Counted from the stretch's first letter, positions 12,190 to 24,177 are shown. The stretch: 64,000 nt of DNA from Isoetes taiwanensis (GCA_021234155.1 JAJEKV010000020.1:8542563-8606562); one strand, 5' to 3'. The notes: a model not told the origin generated them from the sequence alone. Made by a program: numbers and translations.

Positions 12190-12775
12190 TTAATCTTGTA
12201 ATCAAATATAATTTAACAGATCATAGGAAATAAGACAATTAAAACATGCTTTACCATTGCATGCACAATATTAATCATAAACTTCCGACTCCTTAAACAT
12301 GTTTATAACATGGGAGATCTCATCATTATAAAGCTGACTACTCTAGAATTATGGAAAAGGCCTTATATCCGAATAATGTATACATAAACAACTTCATTAA
12401 TATAAGCCCAAGTTATATTAAGACCACCAATGCATTATGCTATCCAAATTTGTGACCACAGCTCGAGGCCCCATCCTAAAATTATCCTTACTTGTAAAAT
12501 TATAACCAAAAGGAATTATGCCCAAACCATAAACATAATAAACCAATCCCACTGCATTTGTAATAACATGTTATTTTCCTATGCTATTTAGTAGATCAAC
12601 CCACAATTTTTCAGATCTGCTCATCTTAACAGGTTTGTTAGCCTTCTCTCTATGACCTATATTATTCAACAGAAACTCAGGAATCAAGCCATAAATCCAA
12701 GCTCATTTTAACAAGCCAATACCTCATGCAAAAATTCTTTTAAGATAGGCATAATACACAATCTTAACCTATTTG

Positions 12776-13111
12776 TCAAGCCTGGTTTGTTTGAGGCTGT
12801 CCATCAGCCTGTTGTGACAGATCCGAGGTGTTTTCCTTAGCTATCAAGCCACAATGGATCTTGTCTCCATCATTAGCACAGTCTTGGCCCAAGCCTTCTA
12901 TATTCCCCAAATTTCCAACTCGTTCATTGATCATACCATCAGACAGGGAATTGCACACATAATCAACACCAATGCCACTAGTTGCTGCTGCCACAGATGC
13001 TGCACCAGAATCCCCTATGGCTGGAATCACCACAGTTTTGTGGAATGAAAAGGACTTGGCCTTTTTAGTAGCTTTGGATTTCTCCTCTTCTAATCTCTTC
13101 CTTGTTGCCAT
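12776..13111 (-). CDS. Small basic-protein first exon (MGRKKGDLN family), start damaged
   Basis: The open frame begins at the internal ATG (MATRKRLEEEKSKATKKAK). The upstream MGRKKGDLN start is lost by a one-base deletion in the G run near 13134 (ATGGCCGG here, ATGGGCCGG in the sister). The rest is intact to a stop: KSFSFHKTVVIPAIGDSG, an Ala/Ser stretch, GIGVDYVCNSLSDG and a polar tail ending QPQTNQA. It is rich in Lys/Glu at the start and Asp/Gly/Asn later. It is probably the 5' exon of the retroelement gene, and no known domain is recognised. Confidence 0.4.
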   Translation of the reverse strand: MATRKRLEEEKSKATKKAKSFSFHKTVVIPAIGDSGAASVAAATSGIGVDYVCNSLSDGMINERVGNLGNIEGLGQDCANDGDKIHCGLIAKENTSDLSQQADGQPQTNQA

Positions 13112-13650
13112 GTTCAGATCACCCTTCTTCCGGCCATATCAGACAACAAGCTAACAACTACATTGAGCAACGAGACAAGATTATAGGCTTTACAAGGAAC
13201 ACAAAGACCCCTATAAAAACCCATTTTACCGGCCATTTTCAACTAATCCCTGCAGTCCCCGATACCGACTGTTCTAAACTTGCATATCTGGCTCAAACCT
13301 GGAGTCCAGTACACGGCTGTCAACCAATTCCGTTAAGTTCTTTCGCCATAACCAGAGTTCACTCCCAGAGCTTTTTTTCGTAACCCTAACTTCCTATTAG
13401 GTTTTTTCTAAGGAATTAATTTAAGACAAATATAATAATACTGACCTTCATATTCTCATTGGTCGCATACTCCAAAGTCTGTATGAGGCTACATTGCCCA
13501 CTAGGTGCAACCTACATCCTGCACTTTCCTTAACATGTTAAACACCTTTATGAAATTTATAGGCTAAAGCACAACCCATCAAATTTATAAGCTCATAGCA
13601 ACTTTATGACACAAGGATCCATTACTAATAAAAAAAAAAAAAAAAAAAAA

Positions 13651-15101
13651 GTGAGGGTCATGCTTTTTGGCATCGACAGTGGTCAGCACGGAAGTGGCGA
13701 CCTCTGCCTGATCGTTGAACAGGGAAGTGGCGGTATAGAGAAGTGGCAAGCAGAGAAGTGATGGCAGAGAAGTGGCGATCCAGATACCTGTGAACCCGTT
13801 ATCCAGAGATCTACGGGGGAGCGAGCATAGATCAGCAGAGAAATGGCGGCGAGAAGTAGAGAAGAGCCGACCAGAAGTAGAGAAGAGCCGGCAACTAAAA
13901 TGCATGCAGCAGAACTCATTGTCTGCATATTCTAAGTTTGTATCTTCTCTGCCTACTAGAAAATTGCCCAACTTCGGTAGGCAGTCCATGTGGTTGTAGT
14001 TTACTAAAATATTATTAATAGGCAATTGAATAATAATTGTTGGCACCCAATGTATTCTTTTTAATGTATGGTTAGACGTGGTTGTGTAGTTTTTGTGTTG
14101 GATTTTAGCATTTGTATTTTGTTTAATAAAATCTTTGATTTACCTATGTATTGTATTGGATTAACATCTTGAATTGTAATTTTTTGTCGGTCTTGATTCA
14201 TGTACTTGACGTGTTGTATAAACAGTTGGAATGTATGTGGAATTCATTTTGCTTTTGCCAGAATTTGTTGGTATAATTTGCCTTCGTTATCCTAGAAATA
14301 GACATGAAATTAGATTGGTATTGTTCAATTGCTTTGTTACATATGATATTTGTTGTACCTGGGTTCTTATTTCATGCAGTTCATTGGCATTATATTCTAG
14401 AATTTTTCTGCTTCGTCATTGAAAGCAGTGGCCCAAGCTTCGCCAGTTGAGTCTATCAGTTTTGCATAGAAAATATATCTGGAGTGTATATTCATTTAGA
14501 ATGGAGGCTGATTGATATATTGATTAGAATGGAATGGTATTGATTGATTCTTACTTTTTAGAAATTGATGTTTTGATATGGCAAGTTTGACACCATGTTG
14601 TCGATGTTTTGTGTTGGACGTTTTTCTTGCAAGAGTTGCATGCAATGTACCATATTTGTTGGTCTGGATTGATGTAACTTATAGATGCTCTCACAATGAA
14701 GATTTTAGACTTTTATTTTACAGTTATAAGGTGTTAGAAATATTGAATTGCATTTTAATTTATGTTCTTAGTTTACTTTGATTTGTCCAACGTCAGCTAA
14801 TGTAATATTTGATATAAATGTGTGATCGTTTTGTTGTCTTGTTGAACTGTTGTATGATTGTTGTTTGTCCAGGGTTGCTCCCGCATGTGTGTACGTTGCG
14901 CTTTTACCTTCTGTATTGTACATGTTTGTGGTAGAATGTTTTGCATTAGTCAGCATTTTGTTGGTAGAAATTGCTGGCAGGTTTTTATGACTTGCCAATT
15001 GCGTACTTCTAATGTACATGGTATGTTAGGATTGATTTGTATGATACTGTTTGTTATGCTTGATAATGACAAACCTGCCATACATCAGCCAGATCTACTG
15101 T
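13651..15101 (+). repeat. Block A, first copy (~1.45 kb)
   Basis: Starts GTGAGGGTCATGCTTTTTGG immediately after an A run and ends ...CAGCCAGATCTACTGT. It recurs at 19388-20825 in the same orientation with few differences. The first 350 bases are GC-richer, with repeats of AGAAGTGGCG and GAAGTAGAGAAGAGCCG; the remainder is T-rich. Open frames on both strands here look like compositional accidents. I cannot assign a function. Confidence 0.6.
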
Positions 15102-15136
15102 GGCAGCATAGTCTAAATGAAATAAAAGTAGATAAT

Positions 15137-16008
15137 GCAAAGTATTTCAGCATTTGCAAACCTGGATTGCAGAATTGGATTGCATGTCTATGCTTCATAG
15201 ATTCGAATGAACCATGTTAGGTTTTCCACAAAATCTTTCAAGCATGGGCAGAAATTGGCTATGTTCTTTTCTTAGAGCATATAAGAACATGCAGGAGTCA
15301 CGAATCTTCAAAGAATGGGCCGAAATTGGGCATCCCATACTGATCAGGCAAAAGAAATCAAGAATAGAACCTCAGGCGCTTGTCTGGCAGCCGCCGAGAA
15401 TGATGCAAAGCGATGCATGTTTAGGGTTTTCAAAATACTTACCCTAAACATCTCATTATTTTAGACTTTCTATATATTATAATTTCATAATATTTATGAA
15501 CAATCTATGCTCTCAAGTTACGTACCTGCATAATCTGGAATACTATGAGACTCAAGACTTGATATTATCATGAGAAATAGAAAGCCACCTTGCAAACTAT
15601 TGCATTTATCCTCAAATTTAATATCCAATGACAAATGATGCTAGATGGAGTTAAACACCATTGCTTGAAGAAGTCTTAGGTAATATTTATAAGTCCTAGA
15701 TTCCAAGCACCTAGGTTTGCTCAAGTGCATTGGTCAATGCAGTATGGATCACTACTATTCATACTTCTTATTATGAGTGTATTTCTGAGTTTGGTTAAGT
15801 TGACCAAGATACATGCTCCTGTGGTCCTATACCACACGCTATGAGTAGGTTTGGCCAAGCCATTATGCTATGCATTCACTTAGTGATGGTATTAACATTA
15901 GACTTTCAAATTTAAGAAATCAGTAAGTAGCCAACTTGGAGCCAAGATGTAGCTAACTTGAAAGCCAACATGTGGCTAGCTTAAAATATCATTTATTAAT
16001 AATAAAAA
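15137..16008 (+). repeat. Block B, first copy (~0.87 kb)
   Basis: Starts GCAAAGTATTTCAGCATTTG and ends in TTATTAATAATAAAAAAAA. It recurs at 18511-19372. Order is A-B here but B-A in the second occurrence. It is non-coding as far as I can see. Confidence 0.6.
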
Positions 16009-16401
16009 AAATCCTACCTCCTACCGTAGGATATGACAGACCTCTGCTTGTCATATTGTAATCATAGGGTGGACATGACCCTACCATTACAGCAGGGGTC
16101 ATGCCTTACCCTATAATCACAATTAATATAATTGGAAAAATTGAAATGAGCACATAAATACCTCTTTATACCCCCTTCAAGTTCTTGTATATGAACTTTA
16201 AAGGTTGTTTGAATTTACTTTGTGCTTGTCAAAGTATGCTGCTATTTCCTGTATCAAAACATGCTGCAATTTCCTGTGTCTCAGTCACAAATGACTATTG
16301 AGAGTTTTAGCCAAATGGCATAAAAGGGGAATTATCCCTTGCATGTATGATCACTATGGCTCTTTTTTATCATAGTGCAGAAGACAGAAGACGTTCTAGA
16401 A

Positions 16402-16578
16402 ATGAATCCAAATGGCACTTCATTGCCAACATCTTTCTGGAATATTTCATTTATTGAAAAATGAGGTCGAGTGGCACTTCATTACCAAATCTCATCCTGG
16501 AATATTTGATTTACTGGAAATGAGGCCGAGTGGCAATTCATTATCAAATGTCATCCTGTAGTATTTGCTTTACCTATA
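16402..16578 (+). repeat. Three tandem ~59-bp repeats
   Basis: Units start near 16402, 16461 and 16520, sharing ATGAGGNCGAGTGGCACTTC and then TCATCCTGGAATATTTGATT. Divergence increases in the last unit. Confidence 0.6.
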
Positions 16579-17115
16579 AAAATCCCATCGATCCGAGACA
16601 TCGGATCGCCATTCTAGAATGGGACGAGCATGCATGTTTTGCATGCATGCGGGCGGCGCATGCCCGTTCTGGTTGGGAGTTCGCTATTTTAGGCGCGTTT
16701 CTGCATCGACTTCTCATCGGCGCTTCCTCTTCTCTCTCAGCAGTACCTTATTCTCTTTGAATTGTTTCCAGGCAGGGGAGGGGCTTCTTCCTGCCTGGTT
16801 TGGCCAATTTGGCGTCTCTTCATGCTGTCCTTTCTCGGCCTTTAGCCTTCATCCTGTGACCTTCGTCCTCGATCCTAGTTTGTTAAGGAAGTCCTTTGGT
16901 ATTCGGGCGGTTTTGTTGGTTTCATGCGAGTCCCATTCTAGAATCCCATCGATCCGAGACATCGGATCGCCATTCTAGAATGGGACGAGCATGCATGTTT
17001 TGCATGCATGCGGGCGGCGCGCATGCCCGCTCGTTGGGGAGTTAAGCTATTTTAGGCGTTTACGCATCGACTTCTCATCGGCTTCCTCTTCTCTCTCAGC
17101 ATACCTTATTCTCTT
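16577..17115 (+). repeat. Duplicated GC-rich segment with CATGCATG motifs
   Basis: About 180 bases starting ATCCCATCGATCCGAGACAT at 16580 recur from 16940 with small indels. Both copies contain CATTCTAGAATG, GCATGCATG (RY-type) palindromes and a pyrimidine-rich stretch. The composition resembles a promoter or 5' leader, but no gene follows that I can support. Confidence 0.5.
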
Positions 17116-17318
17116 TGAACCCACCCTCCCCTTCTTTGTTGTTGTATTTTTATCGCGTGGCACGCGCGTAATCAGCCCCTCCACTCTGGGAGGTTTGTTT
17201 TTGTCTTGTTATTTTGTTGGTGATGTGCAGGTACAGGTTAGCGAGCGACATCTGTTTTGACTTTTCCGTTCGTGGGTTTTGGGAGCGATTTTTATGCCTT
17301 ATGTTTGTCCAAGCCCCT

Positions 17319-17399
17319 TGCCGAAGGCTTATCACTAGGGTTTTTCCTCGAAAACCCGAAAGGGCGGGGTTTTTTAATCCCGGTGATAAGCTTTCGGCA
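17319..17399. repeat. Long hairpin
   Basis: TGCCGAAGGCTTATCAC (17319-17335) faces GTGATAAGCTTTCGGCA (17383-17399), nearly fully complementary, with an inner GGGTTTTTCCTCGAAAACCC hairpin. It could be a small foldback element; no target duplication was found. Confidence 0.5.
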
Positions 17400-17521
17400 G
17401 GTACACTAGCCCAATCTCTATTAGCATTGTATTTTGTTGGGGTCCAAATGATAATTGGATTTTCCCTTTATTTTTTGTGGGTAGTTCGCATGTGTGCGGC
17501 TACCCACTATCCACCATTGTA

Positions 17522-18262
17522 GAAAATCTGACCTATAAAAATGAAAATCCACCACTTATAAGTATGCATATGAGATAAGACTCCACATTACAATTGTAAA
17601 AGTAAATCATAAAATGGAGACAAAATATGAGTCTGCTTGTTGTACCTTAGACTCCAGGATAAGAGCAACACTGGTAAAACTAATGAATGGAAGTATCTAA
17701 AAAATACCCAGACAGCACTAGCCTATACTAGCACAATCATCTACCTCGATCAATCCCTTGGTAGTATTATCCATCCATACATGGACTAGGCTAATCCAGG
17801 ATGGTACTCCACATCCATAGTCTCAGGCACTTATCAAGGCATATAAAACCAGCCTAGTATTATAAGCCTTAAACAGCAAATACGACTCTTTCTTGAACTA
17901 AGAATTCCAACACAATGTAATAAATCTGGGACTGATATTCCTCTGATGCCATAACGGCCTTTGCCATTATAGCCAGGCTAATTCACAATTTAACTAGCCA
18001 AATGTTATCGAATCATCTGCTTATCATATTTATATTTAGTGCAAAATGACTATAATGCCTCAATTTAAGTAGAAAAAATTAATGGATCCAAGCATTTGTC
18101 TATCCAAGTAATAGATCCAGCTATAAATTAAAAAAGGCAGAGTAATATCCCTGTAACTTAAGGACAGCACCATTTGTGTAATCTTTAACTTGATTCCATC
18201 ACCATTGCCAGCTACAATAAACTTCACGAGACAAAAGACGCCACATTGAGAGGAAAAAACCC
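17522..18262. other. AT-rich spacer, nothing recognised
   Basis: No supported ORF or repeat. It forms part of the unique segment between the two B blocks. Confidence 0.4.
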
Positions 18263-18358
18263 GTACCTGCAGCCAATCAACACAAATTTAGCATGAAAAT
18301 GGTAAATCTGTGAGGGCCAAAAGGTACATTGGGTTTTTTCGGCGTATAGCCCTTCACC
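18263..18358 (-). repeat. Recurrent ~100-bp module (copy 4 of 7)
   Basis: Minus-sense start GGGTGAAGGGCTATACGCCG and end GGCTGCAG|GTACGGG. It shares AATGTACCTTTTGGCCC and ATTTACCATTTTCATGCTAA with the plus-strand copy at 54141. Confidence 0.5.
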
Positions 18359-18510
18359 CAATGTAGCACTTTTGTCCTCCGTTAGTAATAGAGGCAAATA
18401 TAAGAAGGAATCAGCAGCTTTTTACAAAAAACCTCATACATAAAGTATCTGTAGAGAAGGAGACATCTAAACAAATATGCTTATAAACTATCTCAGTAAA
18501 GCCTGTCTCA

Positions 18511-19372
18511 GCAAAGTATTTCAGCATTTGCAAACCTGGATTGCAGAATTGGATTGCATGTCTATGCTTCACAGATTCGAATGAACCATGTTAGGTTTTC
18601 CACAAAATCTTTCAAGCATGGGCCGAAATTGGCTATGTTCTTTTCTTAGAGCATATAAGAACATGCAGGAGTCACGAATCTTCAAAGAATGGGCCGAAAT
18701 TGGGCATCCCATACTGATCAGGCAAAAGAAATCAAGAATAGAACCTTAGGCGCTTGTCTGGCAGCCGCCGAGAATGATGCGAAGCGATGCATGTTTAGGG
18801 TTTTCAAAATACTTACCCTAAACATCTCATTATTTTAGACTTTCTATATATTATAATTTCATAATATTTATGAACAATCTATGCTCTCAAGTTACGTACC
18901 TGCATAATCTGGAATACTATGAGACTCAAGACTTGATATTATCATGAGAAATAGAAAGCCACCTTGCAAACTATTGCATTTATCCTCAAATTTAATATCC
19001 AATGACAAATGATGCTAGATTGAGTTAAACACCATTGCTTGAAGAAGTCTTAGGTAATATTTAGAAGTCCTAGATTCCAAGCATCTAGGTTTGCTAAGTG
19101 CACTGGTCAATGCAGTATGGATCACTACTATTCATACTTCTTATTATGAGCGTATTTCTGAGTTTGGTTAAGTCAAGATACATGCTCCTGTGGTCCTATA
19201 CCACATGCTATGAGTAGGTTTGGCCAAGCCATTATGCTATGCATTCACTTAGTGATGGTATTAACATTAGACTTTCAAATTTAAGAAATCAGTAAGTAGC
19301 CAACTTGGAGCCAAGATGTAGCTACTTTGAAAGCCAACATGTGGCTAGCTTAAAATATCATTTATTAATAAT
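18511..19372 (+). repeat. Block B, second copy
   Basis: Near-identical to 15137-16008. It ends in a TAA-rich run (TTATTAATAATAATAATAAT), which is followed directly by block A. Confidence 0.6.
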
Positions 19373-19387
19373 AATAATAATAAAAAA

Positions 19388-20825
19388 GTGAGGGTCATGC
19401 TTTTTGGCATCGACAGTGGTCAGCACGAAAGTGGCGACCTCTGCCTGATCGTTGAACAGGGAAGTGGCGGTATAGAGAAGTGGCAAGCAGAGAAGTGATG
19501 GCAGAGAAGTGGCGATCCAGATACCTGTGAACCCGTTATCCAGAGATCTACGGGGGAGCGAGCATAGATCAGCAGAGAAATGGCGGCGAGAAGTAGAGAA
19601 GAGCCGACCAGAAGTAGAGAAGAGCCGGCAACTAAAATGCATGCAGCAGAACTCATTGTCTGCATATTCTAAGTTTGTATCTTCTCTGCCTACTAGAAAA
19701 TTGCCCAACTTCGGTAGGCAGTCCATGTGATTGTAGACAAAGAATGTAAGAAATAGTTGTAGAATACTAAAATATTATTAATAGGCAATTGAATAATAAT
19801 TGTTGGCACCCAATGTATTCTTTTTAATGTATGGTTAGACGTGGTTGTGTAGTTTTTGTATTGGATTTTGGCATTTGTATTTTGTTTAATAAAATCTTTG
19901 ATTTACCTATGTATTGTATTGGATTAACATCTTGAATTGTAATTTTTTGTCGGTCTTGATTCATGTACTTGACGTGTTGTATAAACAGTTGGAATGTATG
20001 TGGAATCCATTTTGCTTTTGCCAGAATTTGTTGGTATAATTTGCCTTCGTTATCCTAGAAATAGACATGAAATTAGATTGGTATTGTTCAATTGCTTTGT
20101 TACATATGATATTTGTTGTACCTGGGTTCTTATTTCATGCAGTTCATTGGCATTGTATTGTAGAATTTTTCTGCTTCGTCATTGAAAGCAGTGGCCCAAG
20201 CTTCGCCAGTTGAGTCTATCAGTTTTGCATAGAAAATATATCTGGAGTGTATATTCATTTAAAATGGAAGGCTGATTGATATATTGATTAGAATGGAATG
20301 GTATTGATTGATTCTTACCTTTTAGAAATTGATGTTTTGATATGACAAGTTTGACATCATGTTGTCGATGTTTCGTGTTGGACGTTTTTCTTCAAGAGTT
20401 GCATGCAATGTACCATATTTGTTGGTCTGGATTGATGTAACTTATAGATGCTCTCGCAATGAAGGTTTTAGACTTTTATTTTACAGTTATAAGGTGTTGG
20501 AAATATTGAATTGCATTTTAATTTATGTTCTTAGTTTGATTTGTCCAATGTCAGCTAATGTAATATTTGATATAAATGTGTGATCGTTTTGTTGTCTTGT
20601 TAAACTGTTGTATGATTGTTGTTTGTCCAGGGTTGCTCCCGCATGTGTGTACGTTGTGCTTTTACCTTCTGTATTGTACCTGTTTGTGGTAGAATGTTTT
20701 GCATTAGTTAGCATTTTGTTGGTTGCGTACTTCTAATGTACATGGTATGTTAGGATTGATTTGTATGATACTGTTTGTTATGCTTGATAATGACAAACCT
20801 GCCATACATCAGCCAGATCTACTGT
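19388..20825 (+). repeat. Block A, second copy
   Basis: Near-identical to 13651-15101, with an extra ~30 bases near 19735 and a deletion near 20725. It is cut at ...CAGATCTACTGT by the start of the L1 LINE. Confidence 0.6.
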
Positions 20826-22807
20826 CATTTTCCAGGGCGAGCCATCTGATATTTTTGTAGTGGGTAGAGGAATTCGGCAAGGCTGTCCCTTAGCACCCTT
20901 GCTTTTCACAATTGTGGCAGAAGTATTATCCCAGCTCTTCTCTGTGGCTACCCAAGATGGCATTATTCAAGGCCTCCCAATGGACGATGGTTCTCAAGAG
21001 GTACGTAACCAATATGCCGATGACACTTTTTTGTTCCTAATTGCCGATGCTGAGAATCTTCGTAATGCTAAGCTATTATTAGACACATTCTCCTTAGCAT
21101 CAGGAGTTCTTGTAGGGTGGCAAAAATGTACAGCTTTGTGGACGTTGGACAGTCCCATCCCTCCCTGTATTTTGGACTATCCATGGAAGATTCTTCTGCA
21201 TGGCAATACCACAAAGTTGCTTGGTATTCCAGTTGGAATTCACGTCTTTGCTTCAGATGCTTGGGATGAAATCATTAGTGGGTTGCAAAAGCATTTGTTT
21301 TGGTGGAATATAGCTAAACTGTCCATGCCCGGTAGAATCACTGTGGCTAAGTGTGTTCTTAGTAATACTCATGTCTACATGGCGTGTGCTCTATTAGCTC
21401 CGCAGTGTAAGATGGAGGAGATTGTGCGTATCGTCAGAAATTTTATTTGGGGTGGAAATGAGTTAGGAGCGGTAGTCAAGGTAGCTTGGGAGAAATGCAT
21501 TAGACCTAAGGTAGCTGGTGGTCTTGGTATGTTGGATTTTCACCTTCAAAGCAAGGTGATGATATCAAAGTTTATCTGGAGGATTTTCATTGGTAAGGAT
21601 GATTCTCCAGGCCTGAGGTTGTTGGTGCAGTCGATTCAGCATTGTCTCCCATTTCATAAGGCCACCATTAAGCTCCTCCTTCCTTGGGCTTTGCTTTATC
21701 ATATGCATCTGTATCCTAATGCATCTCCCTTTCTAAAGGGGTTGCTTGCCGCTTGGGACACTGTCAGGTCTTTTTTCTATATTAATTTTGAGGCATGTCT
21801 TCAGTTGTCCACTCCATGCTGGTGGATTTCTTTGCAGGACACTCCAGAGAATGTGCCTCTAAGTGTGGTCGTTCATCCAAAGACACAACGACGATGGATA
21901 GCAGCTGGTATAAGCACTATTGCAGCTTGGTATGAGTCTGGTCATCTCATGTCATGGGAAGCATTTAGAACAAAGTTCTTGTTGTACAGATGGGACAGAG
22001 TAATCTGGAATCATATTGCTGCATTGTTGCCATAGGATTCTGGTCCACATATTGAGGTAGTCATATGGGGTTGCCATCAGGATATCCAGCCAGGGCGGTT
22101 TGTGTCTTCTGTGTATAAACTGCTTGTGCATTCTGAAATCCTGCCTCCATCTAATAGGTGGCATCTTCGTGTCCCTCACCACAATGGAAAAGTGTTTGGA
22201 TATGGGTATGGGATAAGCCGCTTCATCCCAAAGTAGTGGTTTTGTGGTGGCAAGTGATCCATAGATGCCTCGAGTCAACGAGTTAGTCCATAAAATGGAT
22301 AATCGGTTTCGTGAGCTCATCCTTTATGCCCGCAAAGGGTTGAGAGCATTGAGCATTGTTTTTCTTGTGTGCGGCCGGCGGGGCATGGTCTTGGTTGTTG
22401 ATCCTATTTGGCACGTCTCGATCCGCCAAAAAATTTTGCTTGCTATCTATCCCGATGCTTGGCCCAAACTACGAACTTGAGCTTTTCATCTCGCATGTGG
22501 CTGGCTTTTATGGTCAATCTGGAAGAGAAGGAGGTTGCTTATCTTTAAGGGCGTAGATACTGCAGATGAGATTGTTCTTCAGTGGGCGCAAAATAAAATT
22601 ATTATGGCTTACAATTGTTCTCCTCTTGATCAAGAGAAGAAAGTATTGATCTGGCATACTTACCTTCAGATTCATTCTTTTGCATAGGCAGGTGGTTGTG
22701 CTCAGTTGGATCGGTTTGTCCACTGGGGTTATAATCCTATCTTTGCATTTTATGTTGCTCTAGTTCTTACTTGGTAAATAAAGCTTGTCGTCCAAAAAAA
22801 AAAAAAA
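20826..22807 (+). mobile_element. 5'-truncated L1-type LINE
   Basis: The insertion begins inside the reverse transcriptase and ends with AATAAA (about 22777), CTTGTCGTCC and a 14-base A run. It therefore has a normal LINE 3' end and an incomplete 5' end. I could not find a convincing target-site duplication; the left flank is block A and the right flank differs. Confidence 0.75.
20827..22035 (+). pseudogene. L1-type reverse transcriptase, C-terminal part
   Basis: The frame opens before the annotated internal start. It reads EPSDIFVVGRGIRQGCPLAP (motif B region), then NQYADDTFLFL (motif C, YADD), then the thumb/connection region with LLGIPVG and KLSMPGRITVAK. This is the usual order for plant L1 ORF2 proteins. 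After the stop at 22035 the homology continues in other frames, including GRFVSSVYKLL and WDKPLHPKVVVLWWQ, which resembles the zf-RVT tail. The element is therefore 5'-truncated and carries stops and frameshifts in its last 500 bases. The endonuclease and motif A are missing. Confidence 0.8.
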
Positions 22808-23139
22808 CAAACTGCGGTGAGGAGTGGTGGTTAGATTTTACTGTATTTGGAATAAATGTTTGATATTGCATATATGTATGTACCTTGAAAATTGTTAGCT
22901 CCCATACGCATGACTGAGACCACTGGTGTTTGATGTATTATTTCTTGTAGTTGCGTTGCGTCTGTTGATGCTAGTTGGTTCCAAAGTATGATGTGTTTGC
23001 TACATATTGAACACGACGAAGCAATATTGTATTGGCTACTAATTAGAGGTATATATATATTTTTTTTTATAAGACTTGCTCAAGTATTTCCAAAGTAGAT
23101 TAGATGTTACCCTAGCAAAATTAGGGAAATGAAGTTCCT
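22808..23139. other. Spacer between LINE and transposon
   Basis: AT-rich and non-coding. The last four bases (23136-23139, TCCT) are one copy of the transposon's target-site duplication. Confidence 0.5.
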
Positions 23140-23164
23140 AACAGGATTGCAAATTAAACGGGAG
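23140..23164 (+). repeat. Left terminal inverted repeat
   Basis: AACAGGATT at the tip, then ATTAAACGGGAG. 22 of 25 bases match the right end; mismatches are at positions 10, 12 and 13. Internally it continues as a hairpin (AAACGGGAGTG / CACTCCCGTTT, 23157-23184), then CAAAGATTCCCTT, which also has a counterpart on the right. Confidence 0.75.
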
Positions 23165-23518
23165 TGTTGCATCACTCCCGTTTCAAAGATTCCCTTAAAA
23201 AAAACACCAAGATTGGAAAAATGTTCATTTTCAAAAGAAGCTTGGGATTTTAAGTGGAACAAAATATTATATCATGCATTTTGGGGCCCTTTAAAATGAT
23301 AATCTCGCATTTGTAGGAAAGAGCACTTGAAAATGGCAGAATTCCAGACACTAATACACCAGGAATATAACCAGGAAGTCGAAAACATCAAAAATACGTA
23401 AAAATAAATTTTTTTTTTTATTAATTTCTTTCAAGACTGATAAATATGGCGTTATTTTATAGCCAATAATAAATAATATAGCAAAAGAAAACTTCGGAGG
23501 TCTAAATCAAGTCCTCGA

Positions 23519-24166
23519 TTATGTGGTTTTGCTCGTCTCACCTTTTTCTATCTCTTCAGTTTGCTCCGTTGGCACAGTTTTATCTTTGCTGGTGTCAACA
23601 GTCTCTTCAGGAATAGTAGCTAGAGCTACTTCTTTGAGCTCTGCAAAGATAGCTTCATCTTCCAGAGAGCTTGTAAAAAGGAGGTCAGTATCTCGAGAGG
23701 ATGTCATCTTGGAAAAATCGATGATGATTTAGCTCCTAACTCTTGATTTTCATCTGGTAGAGTTGGTAGAGCAGACAACCTCATCTTGATGAAGTCTACA
23801 GCCTCTTTATCAATGTCAACAGCAACACAATTACGGCCCTTTTTAAGTGCACATGCTATTGTTGTACCAGAGCCAGAGAAAGCATCAAGGACCCAATCTC
23901 CTGGACGTGAGAACATGTCCAGAATATGGTCGATTAGCTTTTGTGGCTTCTGATAATGATTTACAATTCTGCCTTGTGCACTTGGGTCTTGGAGCTTAGA
24001 ATAATCTGGCGGGAACTCTAGGACATTAGAAAAATTCTGGCGGGTTCGCGGTGTTGAAGTGCTCCATGGTGCGCTTCCCCGAAACTCCAAAGTAAGCTAC
24101 ATGGAGATACTCAACCTTGCTCAAGACCTCGGTCCTCCACCATGGTAGTTAATATTAGTTTTGTAC
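23519..24166 (-). pseudogene. DNA methyltransferase C-terminal exon (motif I part), frameshifted
   Basis: After an acceptor (gcag|GTACAAAAC, start 24166) the exon continues the methyltransferase with WYKTN-like residues and GGGPR. An AYFG-containing segment follows in a second frame, and then the main open frame: LEFPPDYSKL, a conserved KP..LI..IL segment, and motif I WVLDAFSGSGTTIACALKKG with acidic VAVDID after it. At least two frame changes lie between 24130 and 24030. The frame ends near 23704; a further acidic, Thr/Glu-rich tail (MTSSRDTDLLFTSSLEDEAI) follows in another frame to 23519. In this fold motif I binds S-adenosylmethionine. Confidence 0.7.
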
Positions 24167-24177
24167 CTGCAAGATCG

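Larger units (their letters stand above)
11695..13629 (-). repeat. Direct repeat (upstream member), possible pseudo-LTR of Penelope-like element
   Basis: Sister of 5566-7507, in the same orientation. In the minus sense it starts ATTAGTAATGGATCC right after a 20-base T run and ends at a second homopolymer near 11694. The near-identity of the two repeats implies recent duplication, in contrast to the strong divergence of the older copy at 1-4573. Confidence 0.65.

Noticed and set aside
5566-13629. LTR retrotransposon with 1.94-kb LTRs
   Set aside because: No gag, protease, integrase, RNase H or primer-binding site is visible, and the RT motifs are not LTR-type. The head-to-tail Penelope-like reading fits better, though not proven.
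13683-13928. Protein in the GC-rich start of block A (Ser/Leu-rich on the minus strand)
   Set aside because: The frame follows simple repeats of GAAGTGGCG and AGAAGTAGAGAAGAGCC; both copies keep it only because they are near-identical, and no motif is seen.
7508-20825. Telomere-attached element (EN-less Penelope-like elements elsewhere sit at telomeres)
   Set aside because: No TTTAGGG or TTAGGG arrays occur anywhere in the window; single CCCTAAAC occurrences are not arrays.
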